From Streptomyces humicola (lineage in GTDB: Bacteria > Actinomycetota > Actinomycetes > Streptomycetales > Streptomycetaceae), in NCBI RefSeq assembly GCF_024436035.1, contig NZ_JANFNG010000037.1, positions 1 through 57,363 on the forward strand: a stretch of DNA of 57,363 nt, in the 5' to 3' direction. Position 1 is the first letter of the stretch, and the number at the start of each line of letters is the position of its first letter. A model generated the notes under the pieces. That model was not told where the DNA came from, did no database searches, and saw nothing but the letters and a program-made list of their open reading frames with translations. Below, in pieces: positions 48,432-56,481 of this stretch. Position numbers and translations under genes: made by a program.

Positions 48432-49908
48432 TGCCGCCGTGGCTGGGGTCGAGCCAGCGCTGGGTGACGGCCTTGCCCCGGGTGAAGAAGTGGACGCCGT
48501 CGGCGCCGTAGGCGTGGGTGTCGCCGAAGAGGCTGCTCTTCCAGCCGCCGAAGCTGTAGTAGGCGACCGGTACGGGGATCGGTACGTTGATGCCGACCAT
48601 GCCGACCTCCACCTCGTGCTGGAAGCGCCGGGCCGCGCCGCCGTCGTTGGTGAACACGGCGGTGCCGTTGCCGTACGGATTGGCGTTGATCAGTTCGAGC
48701 CCCTCGTCGTACGTGGTGACCCGAACCACCGAGAGCACCGGGCCGAAGATCTCGTCGTTGTAGACGGACATCCCGGGCTTGACGTGGTCGAAGAGGGTCG
48801 GGCCGAGCCAGAAGCCGTCCGAGGTGTCCTCGCCGGAGATCGGGTGGCTGCGGCCGTCGACGGTGAGCGTCGCGCCGTCCGCGATCCCCGCGTCGAGGTA
48901 GGAGGTCACCTTGTCCCGGTGAGCGCCGGTGACCAGCGGGCCCATCTCGGAGTCGGCGTTGCAGCCGGGGCCGACGGTGAGGGTGGCCATCCGCTGCTTG
49001 ATCTTCTCGACCAGTTCGTCGCCGATCGGGTCGACGGCGACGAGCACCGAGACCGCCATGCAACGCTCGCCCGCGGCGCCGAACCCGGCGTTGACGGCGG
49101 CGTCGGCGGCGAGGTCGAGGTCGGCGTCGGGCAGCACCAGCATGTGGTTCTTGGCGCCGCCGAGCGCCTGGACCCGCTTGCCGTAGCGGGTGCCGGTCTC
49201 GTAGACGTAGCGCGCGATCGGCGTCGAGCCGACGAAGCTGACAGCCTTGATGTCAGGGTGCTCCAGCAGCCGGTCGACGGCAGTCTTGTCACCGTGCACG
49301 ACGTTGAAGACGCCGTCCGGCAGCCCTGCCTGCTTCCACAGCCCGGCAAGGAAGTTGGCCGCCGACGGGTCCTTCTCGGACGGCTTGACGACCACCGTGT
49401 TGCCTGCGGCGATGGCGATGGGGAAGAACCACATCGGCACCATCGCCGGGAAGTTGAACGGCGAGATGATCGCGACGGGACCGAGTGGCTGGCGGATCGA
49501 GTACACGTCGATGCCGGTGGACGCCTGCTCGGTGAAGCCGCCCTTGAGCAGCTGCGGGATACCGCATGCGTACTCGACGACCTCCAGGCCGCGGGCGATC
49601 TCGCCCAGGGCGTCGGAGTGCACCTTGCCGTGCTCGGAGACGATGATCGACGCCAGCTCGTCCCGGTGGGAGTTGAGCAGCTCGCGGAAGGCGAAGAGCA
49701 CCTGGGTGCGCTTGGCCACCGACACGTCGCGCCAGCCGTGGAACGCCTCGACCGCCGCTCCGACCGCCTGGTCGACCTCGGCGATCCCGGCGAAGTCCAC
49801 CTGCCCGGCGACCCTGCCGGTGGCCGGGTCGCAGACATCGCCCCGGCGCTCGGCGGTTCCGGACCATGGCCGGCCGGCGATCCAGTGCGTGATGTGCTTG
49901 CTGGTCAC
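48403..49908 (-). CDS. mmsA: CoA-acylating methylmalonate-semialdehyde dehydrogenase
   Basis: MmsA oxidises methylmalonate semialdehyde to propionyl-CoA (and malonate semialdehyde to acetyl-CoA) in valine, thymine and inositol breakdown. The 501-residue protein has the catalytic Cys283 in AAGERCMAVS, VVHGDKTAVD and FVGSTPIA. The GTG start has GAGGAAG. It is typical in length and ends YSFGGWKSSLFGD near the C-terminus. Confidence 0.92.
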   Translation of the reverse strand: MTSKHITHWIAGRPWSGTAERRGDVCDPATGRVAGQVDFAGIAEVDQAVGAAVEAFHGWRDVSVAKRTQVLFAFRELLNSHRDELASIIVSEHGKVHSDALGEIARGLEVVEYACGIPQLLKGGFTEQASTGIDVYSIRQPLGPVAIISPFNFPAMVPMWFFPIAIAAGNTVVVKPSEKDPSAANFLAGLWKQAGLPDGVFNVVHGDKTAVDRLLEHPDIKAVSFVGSTPIARYVYETGTRYGKRVQALGGAKNHMLVLPDADLDLAADAAVNAGFGAAGERCMAVSVLVAVDPIGDELVEKIKQRMATLTVGPGCNADSEMGPLVTGAHRDKVTSYLDAGIADGATLTVDGRSHPISGEDTSDGFWLGPTLFDHVKPGMSVYNDEIFGPVLSVVRVTTYDEGLELINANPYGNGTAVFTNDGGAARRFQHEVEVGMVGINVPIPVPVAYYSFGGWKSSLFGDTHAYGADGVHFFTRGKAVTQRWLDPSHGGINLGFPTNG

Positions 49909-50026
49909 GGCAGACTTCCTCTCTTAGAGCCTGCCTCCAGTGTTGTGAGCTCCGGCGGGAGGCGACAAGCACCACAGTGTCGGTGTTGCGTCCTGATGCT
50001 TTACATCATGTCGCGCGGCCTGCCCG

Positions 50027-50476
50027 TCATGCGCCCGTCATCCGGGCGGCCGCCTCGTGCATGGCCAGTTCGAGCACGGCCGGGTCGGTGAGCCGCCCCG
50101 AGCCGTCCGGCGGCACGAGCCACCGCACACCTCCCGTCACCCGTCCCGGGTACGGGACGACGATCCACGTCCCGCGGCCCGCGCCGCGCACCCCCGTACC
50201 CAGCCAGCGGCTCACCGTGCCGCAGGGCACGAAGAACCCGGTCCGGGCGTCGCCGAAGTCGGCGAGCACCGGGCCCGGTCGGTCCAGCAGGCGGGTAAGC
50301 ACATCGAGCGTCGGGTAGCCCAGATCGCCGCCGAGGATCAGTACGTCCCACGCCCTGCCCGCGGGAAGCAGCGCCACCCCCAGCGGGTTGCGCTCCCATT
50401 CCCACCGGCAGGCCTCCGGGTCCGGCGCCACGGACACCAGCCATTCCACCGCAGATTTCGCCCCCGCGCTGACCAT
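50027..50476 (-). CDS. Conserved hypothetical protein
   Basis: A 149-residue protein rich in Gly, Pro and Trp with WDVLILGGDLGYPTLDVL and GTWIVVPYPGRVTGGVRWLVPP. It resembles small actinobacterial proteins distantly related to the bifunctional primase/polymerase N-terminal fold, but the match is weak and no catalytic residues are evident to me. The ATG follows GGAGGGG. It lies between mmsA and the FAD oxidoreductase. Confidence 0.6.
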   Translation of the reverse strand: MVSAGAKSAVEWLVSVAPDPEACRWEWERNPLGVALLPAGRAWDVLILGGDLGYPTLDVLTRLLDRPGPVLADFGDARTGFFVPCGTVSRWLGTGVRGAGRGTWIVVPYPGRVTGGVRWLVPPDGSGRLTDPAVLELAMHEAAARMTGA

Positions 50477-50580
50477 CTCTCACCCCTCCGCGTCGCTCTT
50501 CCGCGTCGCTGCGCGTTCGTCGCTGTCACAGGGGAGAGCGCGTCGCGGCGGAATCCTTACGCGAGTCGGGGAAAGAGTTC

Positions 50581-52026
50581 TCAGCTGTCGAAGCCGAGGC
50601 CGACCCGGTCCATGGTGCGCAGCCACAGATTGCGGCGTCCGCCGTTGCGGTCGGCCCGTGCGAGGGATCTGCGGGTCAGCTCGATCCCGGCCCAGGCGAA
50701 CGGCTCGGGCGGGAACGGCAGCGGCTTGGTGCGGACCATCTCCAGTGCGGTGCGCTCGGTGCGTTCGCCCGCCAACAGGTCGAGCATCACCTCGGCGCCG
50801 AAGCGGGTGGCCCCGACGCCGAGGCCGGTGAACCCGGCGGCGTAGGCGACGCGGCCGCCGTGCGCGGTGCCGAAGAACGCCGAGAACCGGGAGCAGGTGT
50901 CGATCGCGCCGCCCCACGCATGGGTGAAGCGCACCCCTTCCAACTGCGGGAAGTAGTCGAAGAACTGGGCCGCGAGCTTGCGGAAGGTCTCCGGGCGCTG
51001 GTCGTGCTCCGCGGCGACGCGCCCGCCGAACGGATAGATCGCGTCGTATCCGCCCCACAGGATCCGGTTGTCGGCGGAGAGCCGGAAGTAGTGGAACTGG
51101 TTGGCCGAATCGCCGAGCCCCTGGCGGTTCTTCCAGCCGATCGACGCCATCTGCGCCTCGGTCAGCGGCTCGGTCATCAGCGCGTAGTCGTACACGGGGA
51201 CGACGTACGGGCGCACCCGCCTGACCAGCGACGGGAAGACATTGGTGCCGAGCGCGACATGGCGTGCGAAGACGCGGCCGTACGGCGTGCGGACGGCCAT
51301 CCCGCCGCCGTGGACGGCCAGCGCGGTCGCCCGGGTGTGCTCGTGGATCCGCACGCCCAGCTCCCGGCAGGCGCGTTTCAGCCCCCAGGCGAGCTTCGCC
51401 GGATGCAGCATGGCGACACCGTCGCGGTCCCACAGCCCTCCGAGGAAGGCCGGCGAGTCGACCTCGGCGCGCATCGCGTCGCGGTCGAGCAACTCGGATG
51501 CGCCGCGGAGGCGTTCGGCCTCACGCGCCATTTCCTGCAGGTCGTCGAGCTGGTAGGGCTCGGTGGCCACATCGATCTCACCGGTGCGCTCGAAGTCGCA
51601 GTCGATCGCGTACCGCTCGACGGCCGCCTGGATCGCGTCGAGATTGCGGGCGCCGAGCTCTTCGAGGGTGGCGAGCTCTCCGGGCCAGCGGGCCAAGCCG
51701 TTGCCGAGGCCGTGGGTGAGGGATGCGGCGCAGAAACCGCCGTTGCGGCCGGAGGCGGCCCAGGCGATCTCGTTGCCCTCGATCAGCACGACATCGCGCG
51801 CCCGGTCGCGTTCCTTGGCGATCAGGGCCGTCCACAGCCCCGAGTAGCCACCGCCGACCACGAGCAGATCGCAGTGTTCGTCGCCGACGAGCGCGGGCAG
51901 CGGGCGAGGCCGTGCCGGGTCGTCGAGCCAGTACGGCGTCGGCTGCGCGTCGGCGAGCGACGTCGGACAGGGCGCGGAGCGCCTTCGATTGAGTGTGGTC
52001 GGCGAGGTGCCGGCTGGGTCCGCCAT
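50581..52026 (-). CDS. FAD-dependent amine oxidoreductase (DAO/PuuB-like)
   Basis: A 481-residue protein of the D-amino-acid-oxidase family with the FAD-binding VVGGGYSGLW near residue 55 and GFTGLGVGATRFGAE towards the end. Similar enzymes oxidise gamma-glutamylputrescine (PuuB) or related amines. The ATG at 52026 has a GAGGG site 8 bases up; an upstream GTG at 52035 overlaps the stop of the preceding aldehyde dehydrogenase gene. The pair is very likely one operon. Confidence 0.88.
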   Translation of the reverse strand: MADPAGTSPTTLNRRRSAPCPTSLADAQPTPYWLDDPARPRPLPALVGDEHCDLLVVGGGYSGLWTALIAKERDRARDVVLIEGNEIAWAASGRNGGFCAASLTHGLGNGLARWPGELATLEELGARNLDAIQAAVERYAIDCDFERTGEIDVATEPYQLDDLQEMAREAERLRGASELLDRDAMRAEVDSPAFLGGLWDRDGVAMLHPAKLAWGLKRACRELGVRIHEHTRATALAVHGGGMAVRTPYGRVFARHVALGTNVFPSLVRRVRPYVVPVYDYALMTEPLTEAQMASIGWKNRQGLGDSANQFHYFRLSADNRILWGGYDAIYPFGGRVAAEHDQRPETFRKLAAQFFDYFPQLEGVRFTHAWGGAIDTCSRFSAFFGTAHGGRVAYAAGFTGLGVGATRFGAEVMLDLLAGERTERTALEMVRTKPLPFPPEPFAWAGIELTRRSLARADRNGGRRNLWLRTMDRVGLGFDS

Positions 52027-52031
52027 GGCTG

Positions 52032-53564
52032 TCACCCTCGGTCTCCGAAGATCGTGCGGTGCCAGTCCTTGCGGGCGACCGCGGTGTTGTCGTACATCAC
52101 ATGCTTGACCTGGGTGTACTCGTCGAACGAGTAGGCCGACATGTCCTTGCCGAAGCCGGAGGCCTTGCAGCCGCCGTGCGGCATCTCGCTGATGATCGGG
52201 ATGTGGTCATTGACCCAGACACAGCCGGCCTTGATCTCCCGCGTGGCGCGGCCCGCCCGGAAGACGTCGCGGGTCCAGGCCGATGCCGCGAGGCCGTACG
52301 GGGTGTCGTTGGCGAGCCGCAGCGCCTCGTCGTCGGTGTCGAAGGGCAGCACGACCAGGACCGGGCCGAAGATCTCGCCCTGGACGATCTCGCTGTGCTG
52401 AGGCGCGTCGGTGATCAGCGTGGGGCGGTAGTAGGCACCCGTGGCAAGGCCGCCTCCGGGCGCCTCGCCGCCGGTGACGACGCGCGCCCCGTCACCGCGG
52501 GCACGGTCGACGAAGCCGGCGACGCGGTCGCGCTGCACCTGCGAGATGAGCGGTCCGAGGTCGGTGTGCGGGTCGAAGGGGTCACCGAGCCGCACCGCCG
52601 CGAAGAGGTCGGCGACTGCGGCCACGAAGGTCTCGTACAGCGGCCGTTGGACGTAGGCGCGGGTCGCCGCGGTGCAGTCCTGGCCGGTGTTGATGAGCGC
52701 GCCGGCGACGGCGCCGTGTGCGGCGGCCTCCACGTCGGCGTCGTCGAAGACCACGAACGGTGCCTTGCCGCCGAGTTCGAGGTGCAGCCGCTTCACGGTA
52801 CGGGTGGCGATCTCGGCGACGCGCCTGCCGACCGCCGTCGACCCGGTGAAGGAGGTCATCGCCACCGACGGGTGGCCCACCAGGTGCTCGCCGGCGTCGG
52901 GTCCGGCACCGGTGACGACGTTGACGACACCGGGCGGGATCCCGGCGTCCGTCGCGGCCTGCGCAAACATCAGCGAGGTGAGCGGGGTGAGTTCGGCGGG
53001 CTTGAGCACGATCGCGTTCCCGGCGGCGATGGCTGGAAGCACCTTCCACGCGGCCATCTGGAGCGGGTAGTTCCACGGCGCGATGGAGCCGACGACGCCG
53101 ACCGGCTCGCGTCGTACGTATGAGGTGTGGTCGCCGGAGTACTCCCCCGCGGCGACACCCTGCAGGTGGCGGGCGGCTCCGGCGAAGAAGGCGGTGTTGT
53201 CGACCGATCCGGGAACGTCGAACTCGGTGGTGAGCTTGACGGGTTTGCCGCACTGCAGTGATTCGGCGAGGGCGAGCTCCTGCGCCCGTTCGGCGAGCAG
53301 CGCCGCGAAGCGGTGCATGGCGTCGGAGCGCTCGCCGGGCGTCGCCGAGCCCCACTGCGGCTGGGCCTCCTCCGCGGCCGCGACCGCGGCGTCGACATCC
53401 TGCGCACCGGCGAGCTCGTAGCGGAGCACGGCCTCACCGGTCGCCGGGTCGACGACGTCGTGGCTACGCCCCGAGCACCCGGGCCGCAGTGCGCCCGCGA
53501 TGTACTGGGCCCCTCCGCCGAACCGCTCCGCGATCTTCAGCGCGGTCTCACGGCTGTGGTCCAT
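52032..53564 (-). CDS. Aldehyde dehydrogenase, gamma-aminobutyraldehyde type
   Basis: A 510-residue ALDH. Catalytic Cys297 is in NTGQDCTAAT, with LELGGKAPF and FTGSTAVG. Sequence resembles betaine/gamma-aminobutyraldehyde dehydrogenases. Next to an FAD amine oxidase it most likely oxidises the aldehyde from polyamine breakdown to GABA (or gamma-glutamyl-GABA), which GabT could use. The ATG at 53564 follows GGGAGA. It is divergent from a PucR regulator, with an inverted repeat in between. Confidence 0.88.
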   Translation of the reverse strand: MDHSRETALKIAERFGGGAQYIAGALRPGCSGRSHDVVDPATGEAVLRYELAGAQDVDAAVAAAEEAQPQWGSATPGERSDAMHRFAALLAERAQELALAESLQCGKPVKLTTEFDVPGSVDNTAFFAGAARHLQGVAAGEYSGDHTSYVRREPVGVVGSIAPWNYPLQMAAWKVLPAIAAGNAIVLKPAELTPLTSLMFAQAATDAGIPPGVVNVVTGAGPDAGEHLVGHPSVAMTSFTGSTAVGRRVAEIATRTVKRLHLELGGKAPFVVFDDADVEAAAHGAVAGALINTGQDCTAATRAYVQRPLYETFVAAVADLFAAVRLGDPFDPHTDLGPLISQVQRDRVAGFVDRARGDGARVVTGGEAPGGGLATGAYYRPTLITDAPQHSEIVQGEIFGPVLVVLPFDTDDEALRLANDTPYGLAASAWTRDVFRAGRATREIKAGCVWVNDHIPIISEMPHGGCKASGFGKDMSAYSFDEYTQVKHVMYDNTAVARKDWHRTIFGDRG

Positions 53565-53611
53565 CAGCTCTCCCTTTTGCGGACGATCCTGGCAGAGTAG
53601 CCTGGCCGGAA

Positions 53612-53658
53612 CAAGCGATTCCGTTGCGCAGCTCACTCCACACGACGGAATCTGTTCT
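53612..53658. promoter_or_regulatory. Inverted repeat between aldehyde dehydrogenase and PucR gene
   Basis: GATTCCGT at 53617 and its exact complement ACGGAATC at 53645 are 28 bp apart (centre to centre), so both lie on the same helix face within about 2.7 turns. GAACA/TGTTC flank them, though with an extra AGC on one side. The element lies in the 227-base divergent gap. It is a good candidate operator for the adjacent PucR. Confidence 0.5.
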
Positions 53659-53791
53659 CAGCTCTCCCCAGCTGTACCCAGCTTTCAAGGGACGATGCCG
53701 GAGCGCCTCAAGGCCCCGCAACTGACACATCGCATGCGCTCCCAGCGGCGTCCTTACACTGTGGAGGCAGGCTCCGACCGGGAGGTCACCC

Positions 53792-55423
53792 GTGTTCCCC
53801 ACCGTCGCCCAGGTCCTGGAGCTCGACGTCCTGCGCCGCGGCAATCCCAGTGTCGTCGCGGGGGCGGCGGGCCTGCACCACCCGGTCCGCTGGGTGCACA
53901 TCAGCGAACTCGCCGACATCGCGGGCATGCTGCACGGCGGCGAACTCGTGCTCACCACCGGTGTCATGCTCCCATCCGACAAGGAACCGCTCGCCCGGTA
54001 CATCGACGACCTCGCCGACGTCGGCGCCGCCGGTCTCGTCGTAGAGCTCGGGCGGCGCTACGCGGACGAGGTGCCCCGCGCGCTGGTCAAGGCCGCGGAG
54101 CGGCGCCGGCTGCCGCTGGTCGCGCTCCGCACCGAGGTGCGGTTCGTGGCCGTCACGGAGGCGGTGCACGCGCACGTCGTGGACGCGCAGCTGACCGAGT
54201 TGCGCGCCTCCGAGGCGGTCCATCAGACCTTCAACGAGCTGTCGGTCGAGGGCGCCGAGCCGGGCGAGGTGGTACGCGAGGTGGCCCGGATGGCCGGGGT
54301 GCCGGTGGTGCTGGAGAACCTCTCGCACCAGGTGCTCGCCTTCGACGCGGCCGGCGAGGACCCGCAGGCGCTGCTCGACGGCTGGGAGCGACGCTCGCGC
54401 GGGGTGCACCCCGCCGCTCGTACCGGTTACGACCCGCGCAGCGGCTGGCTGGTCACCGCGGTGGGAGCGCGCGGCCGGGACTGGGGGCGTCTGGTGCTCG
54501 TGGGCGAGCCGGCCCGGGAGCCCGCGCCGCGCCTGTCCGTCGTCCTCGAGCGGGGCGCCTCCACGCTCGCCCTCAACCGGCTGCTCGAACGCGACCGGGA
54601 GTCCCTGGAGCGGCAGACGCACCGCACCCTGATCAGCGGGATCCTCACCCATGCCCTGACCGTCTCCGACGTGGCGTTGCGTGCGCGGGCGCTCGGTGTG
54701 CCACTGGAGGGCCGCCGGCTGGTCGGGGTGGTGCTGCGGCTGCGCGGCGGGCCGTCGTCCGCGGCGCTCGAAGCCCAGGCGCGGCTGCGGGACTTCACCG
54801 AGAAGGCGGCGCTCGCGGTGCGGGAGCGGGGGCTGACCGCGCTCATCGGCGGCCTCGACGACGACGGGGTGGGCATCCTCATATCGCTCGGCGCGTCGGA
54901 TGACGAACACGCGGCGCTCGAAGGGTTCGCTGCCGCCCTCGACCGGCTCGCGGATACGTCCCGCACGCCGGATCCCGGGTTCCTGATGGCGGCGGGCTCC
55001 TCCGTCGGCTCACTGCGCGACGCCCGCCGTACGCTGCTCGAAGCCGCCCAGGTCGCGGACGCCGCCGACCGCACCACCGCGCGCACCGCGGGAACCTATT
55101 ACCGCCTCCCGGACGTCCGCCTGCGCGGCCTGCTCCACCTGCTGCGCGACGACGCACGTCTGCAGACCTACGTGGAGCGGGAGTTGGGCCCGCTGCTGGC
55201 CCATGACGCCGAGAACGGCACGGACCTGGTCCGCATCCTCGGCGTCTACCTGGCCAGCGGCCGCAACAAGTCGGCGGCGGCCGACGCCGCCCACATGTCA
55301 CGGCCGTCCTTCTACGACCGCCTCCACAAGGTCGAGCGGGTCCTCGGCACCGACCTCGACCAAGTGGAGTCGTGCCTGTCGCTGCACGTGGCGCTGCTAG
55401 CGCTTGAGGCTGTCCGGCGGTGA
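53792..55423 (+). CDS. PucR-family transcriptional regulator, divergent from aldehyde dehydrogenase
   Basis: A 543-residue regulator with an N-terminal PucR domain (VRWVHISELADIAGMLHGGE) and a C-terminal helix-turn-helix (GRNKSAAADAAHMSRPSFYDRL). The GTG start has GGGAGG. Its position next to amine/aldehyde oxidation genes resembles EpuRI-type polyamine-use regulators in Streptomyces; the identity is inference. It overlaps the convergent TrmB gene by 27 bases. Confidence 0.9.
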   Translation: MFPTVAQVLELDVLRRGNPSVVAGAAGLHHPVRWVHISELADIAGMLHGGELVLTTGVMLPSDKEPLARYIDDLADVGAAGLVVELGRRYADEVPRALVKAAERRRLPLVALRTEVRFVAVTEAVHAHVVDAQLTELRASEAVHQTFNELSVEGAEPGEVVREVARMAGVPVVLENLSHQVLAFDAAGEDPQALLDGWERRSRGVHPAARTGYDPRSGWLVTAVGARGRDWGRLVLVGEPAREPAPRLSVVLERGASTLALNRLLERDRESLERQTHRTLISGILTHALTVSDVALRARALGVPLEGRRLVGVVLRLRGGPSSAALEAQARLRDFTEKAALAVRERGLTALIGGLDDDGVGILISLGASDDEHAALEGFAAALDRLADTSRTPDPGFLMAAGSSVGSLRDARRTLLEAAQVADAADRTTARTAGTYYRLPDVRLRGLLHLLRDDARLQTYVERELGPLLAHDAENGTDLVRILGVYLASGRNKSAAADAAHMSRPSFYDRLHKVERVLGTDLDQVESCLSLHVALLALEAVRR

Positions 55424-56212
55424 GGCGTTGTCCCAGACCGAGAGGAAGGCCAGCCGCAGGCAGGCGGCGAGCGCCGGGTGCTCGATGTAGAGACAGGTGG
55501 TGGCGCCGGTGCCGGCCACCGGGTCGGGCATGTCGAACAGGGCCAGTGAGGCATCGGCTATCACCAGCTTGATCGGCAGCTCCTCGGTGAAGCGCGTCTC
55601 CTCCCCCGCCCTGCCGAAGCGCTCCACCGCCTCCCTGATCTCCGGGACGTCGAGGGCCTCGTAGGTGTAAATCGAGCGAAACGTGCCGCCCGAGCGGCTG
55701 AGGCGGCGCGCAGCCTTCAGGCCCGCAGTGTTGTCCGCGGGGGTGACGAAGGGCGGCTTGCTGAAGCTGAGCAGCTCGTGGCCGGCCTGCTCCTGGATGT
55801 CCGCGAACCGCTCGGAGATCGCCTTGGGGTCGCGCAGCACCTCGATGTAGTCGAGCGGGTCGGAGTGGGACCGCCCGTCGGACCACAGCGGCAGCAGCGC
55901 CGCGGTGAGGGTGGTGGAGACGCGCTCCATGCGTTCGAGCGCCTCGCGCTGCTCGGACATCAGCCGGGTGAGCGCGAGCTCGGGGTCGACCGCCGAGAAG
56001 GTGGCGACCCTGCCTGGGTGGGCGGTGGCGAGCCGACGGCGTACGAGGGCGTCCAGGACGTCATAGATACGCTGACGCGGCACGTCGGCCTCACGTGCCA
56101 CCTGGGCAGCCGTGTACGACTCGCGCCTGATCAGGGCGAGGTAGACGCGCGCTTCGTACCGTGCCAGCCCCAGCGAGACGAGATGGCTGACAGGCTCTTC
56201 CTCCGGATCCAT
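55397..56212 (-). CDS. TrmB-family transcriptional regulator
   Basis: A 271-residue regulator with an N-terminal winged helix of the TrmB type (ARYEARVYLALIRRESYTAAQVAREADVPRQRIYDVLDAL, pattern only, residues 17-56) and a C-terminal ligand-binding region. TrmB proteins sense sugars in archaea; the ligand here is unknown. It is divergent from the S53 peptidase gene. The ribosome binding site is poor. Confidence 0.85.
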   Translation of the reverse strand: MDPEEEPVSHLVSLGLARYEARVYLALIRRESYTAAQVAREADVPRQRIYDVLDALVRRRLATAHPGRVATFSAVDPELALTRLMSEQREALERMERVSTTLTAALLPLWSDGRSHSDPLDYIEVLRDPKAISERFADIQEQAGHELLSFSKPPFVTPADNTAGLKAARRLSRSGGTFRSIYTYEALDVPEIREAVERFGRAGEETRFTEELPIKLVIADASLALFDMPDPVAGTGATTCLYIEHPALAACLRLAFLSVWDNASPPDSLKR

Positions 56213-56322
56213 GGCAGGACACCGTATACGGCTCGGGCGAAAAGGTGGACCCGGCTCAGGCCAAGGATTTGCTTATTCCTGGTTGTTTCTTGTTAACGGC
56301 TTCGCTACTTTCTTCGCCAGTA

Positions 56323-56343
56323 GCCACCACTGATCGGGGTGGC
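56323..56343. promoter_or_regulatory. Small hairpin in the TrmB/S53 divergent region
   Basis: GCCACC pairs with GGTGGC around a 9-base loop, in the more A/T-rich 269-base gap between the two divergent genes. The role is unknown. Confidence 0.25.
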
Positions 56344-56394
56344 AACAAAAGATCTCCCGTTCTGGGCACGTAAACCGCACCGTACGCACATCAC

Positions 56395-56404
56395 GCAACG
56401 TTGC
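56395..56404. promoter_or_regulatory. Palindrome GCAACGTTGC upstream of the S53 gene
   Basis: A perfect 10-bp palindrome about 80 bases before the TTG start of the secreted peptidase. It could be an operator for the adjacent TrmB regulator or for the peptidase promoter; no known box was recognised. Confidence 0.3.
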
Positions 56405-56481
56405 ACTTCTCCGCACATGTCATTCCTTGTCATGCGCAGATCCAGTCTTGCCTGCGCATCCCCACACAGGAGGGCAGTACA

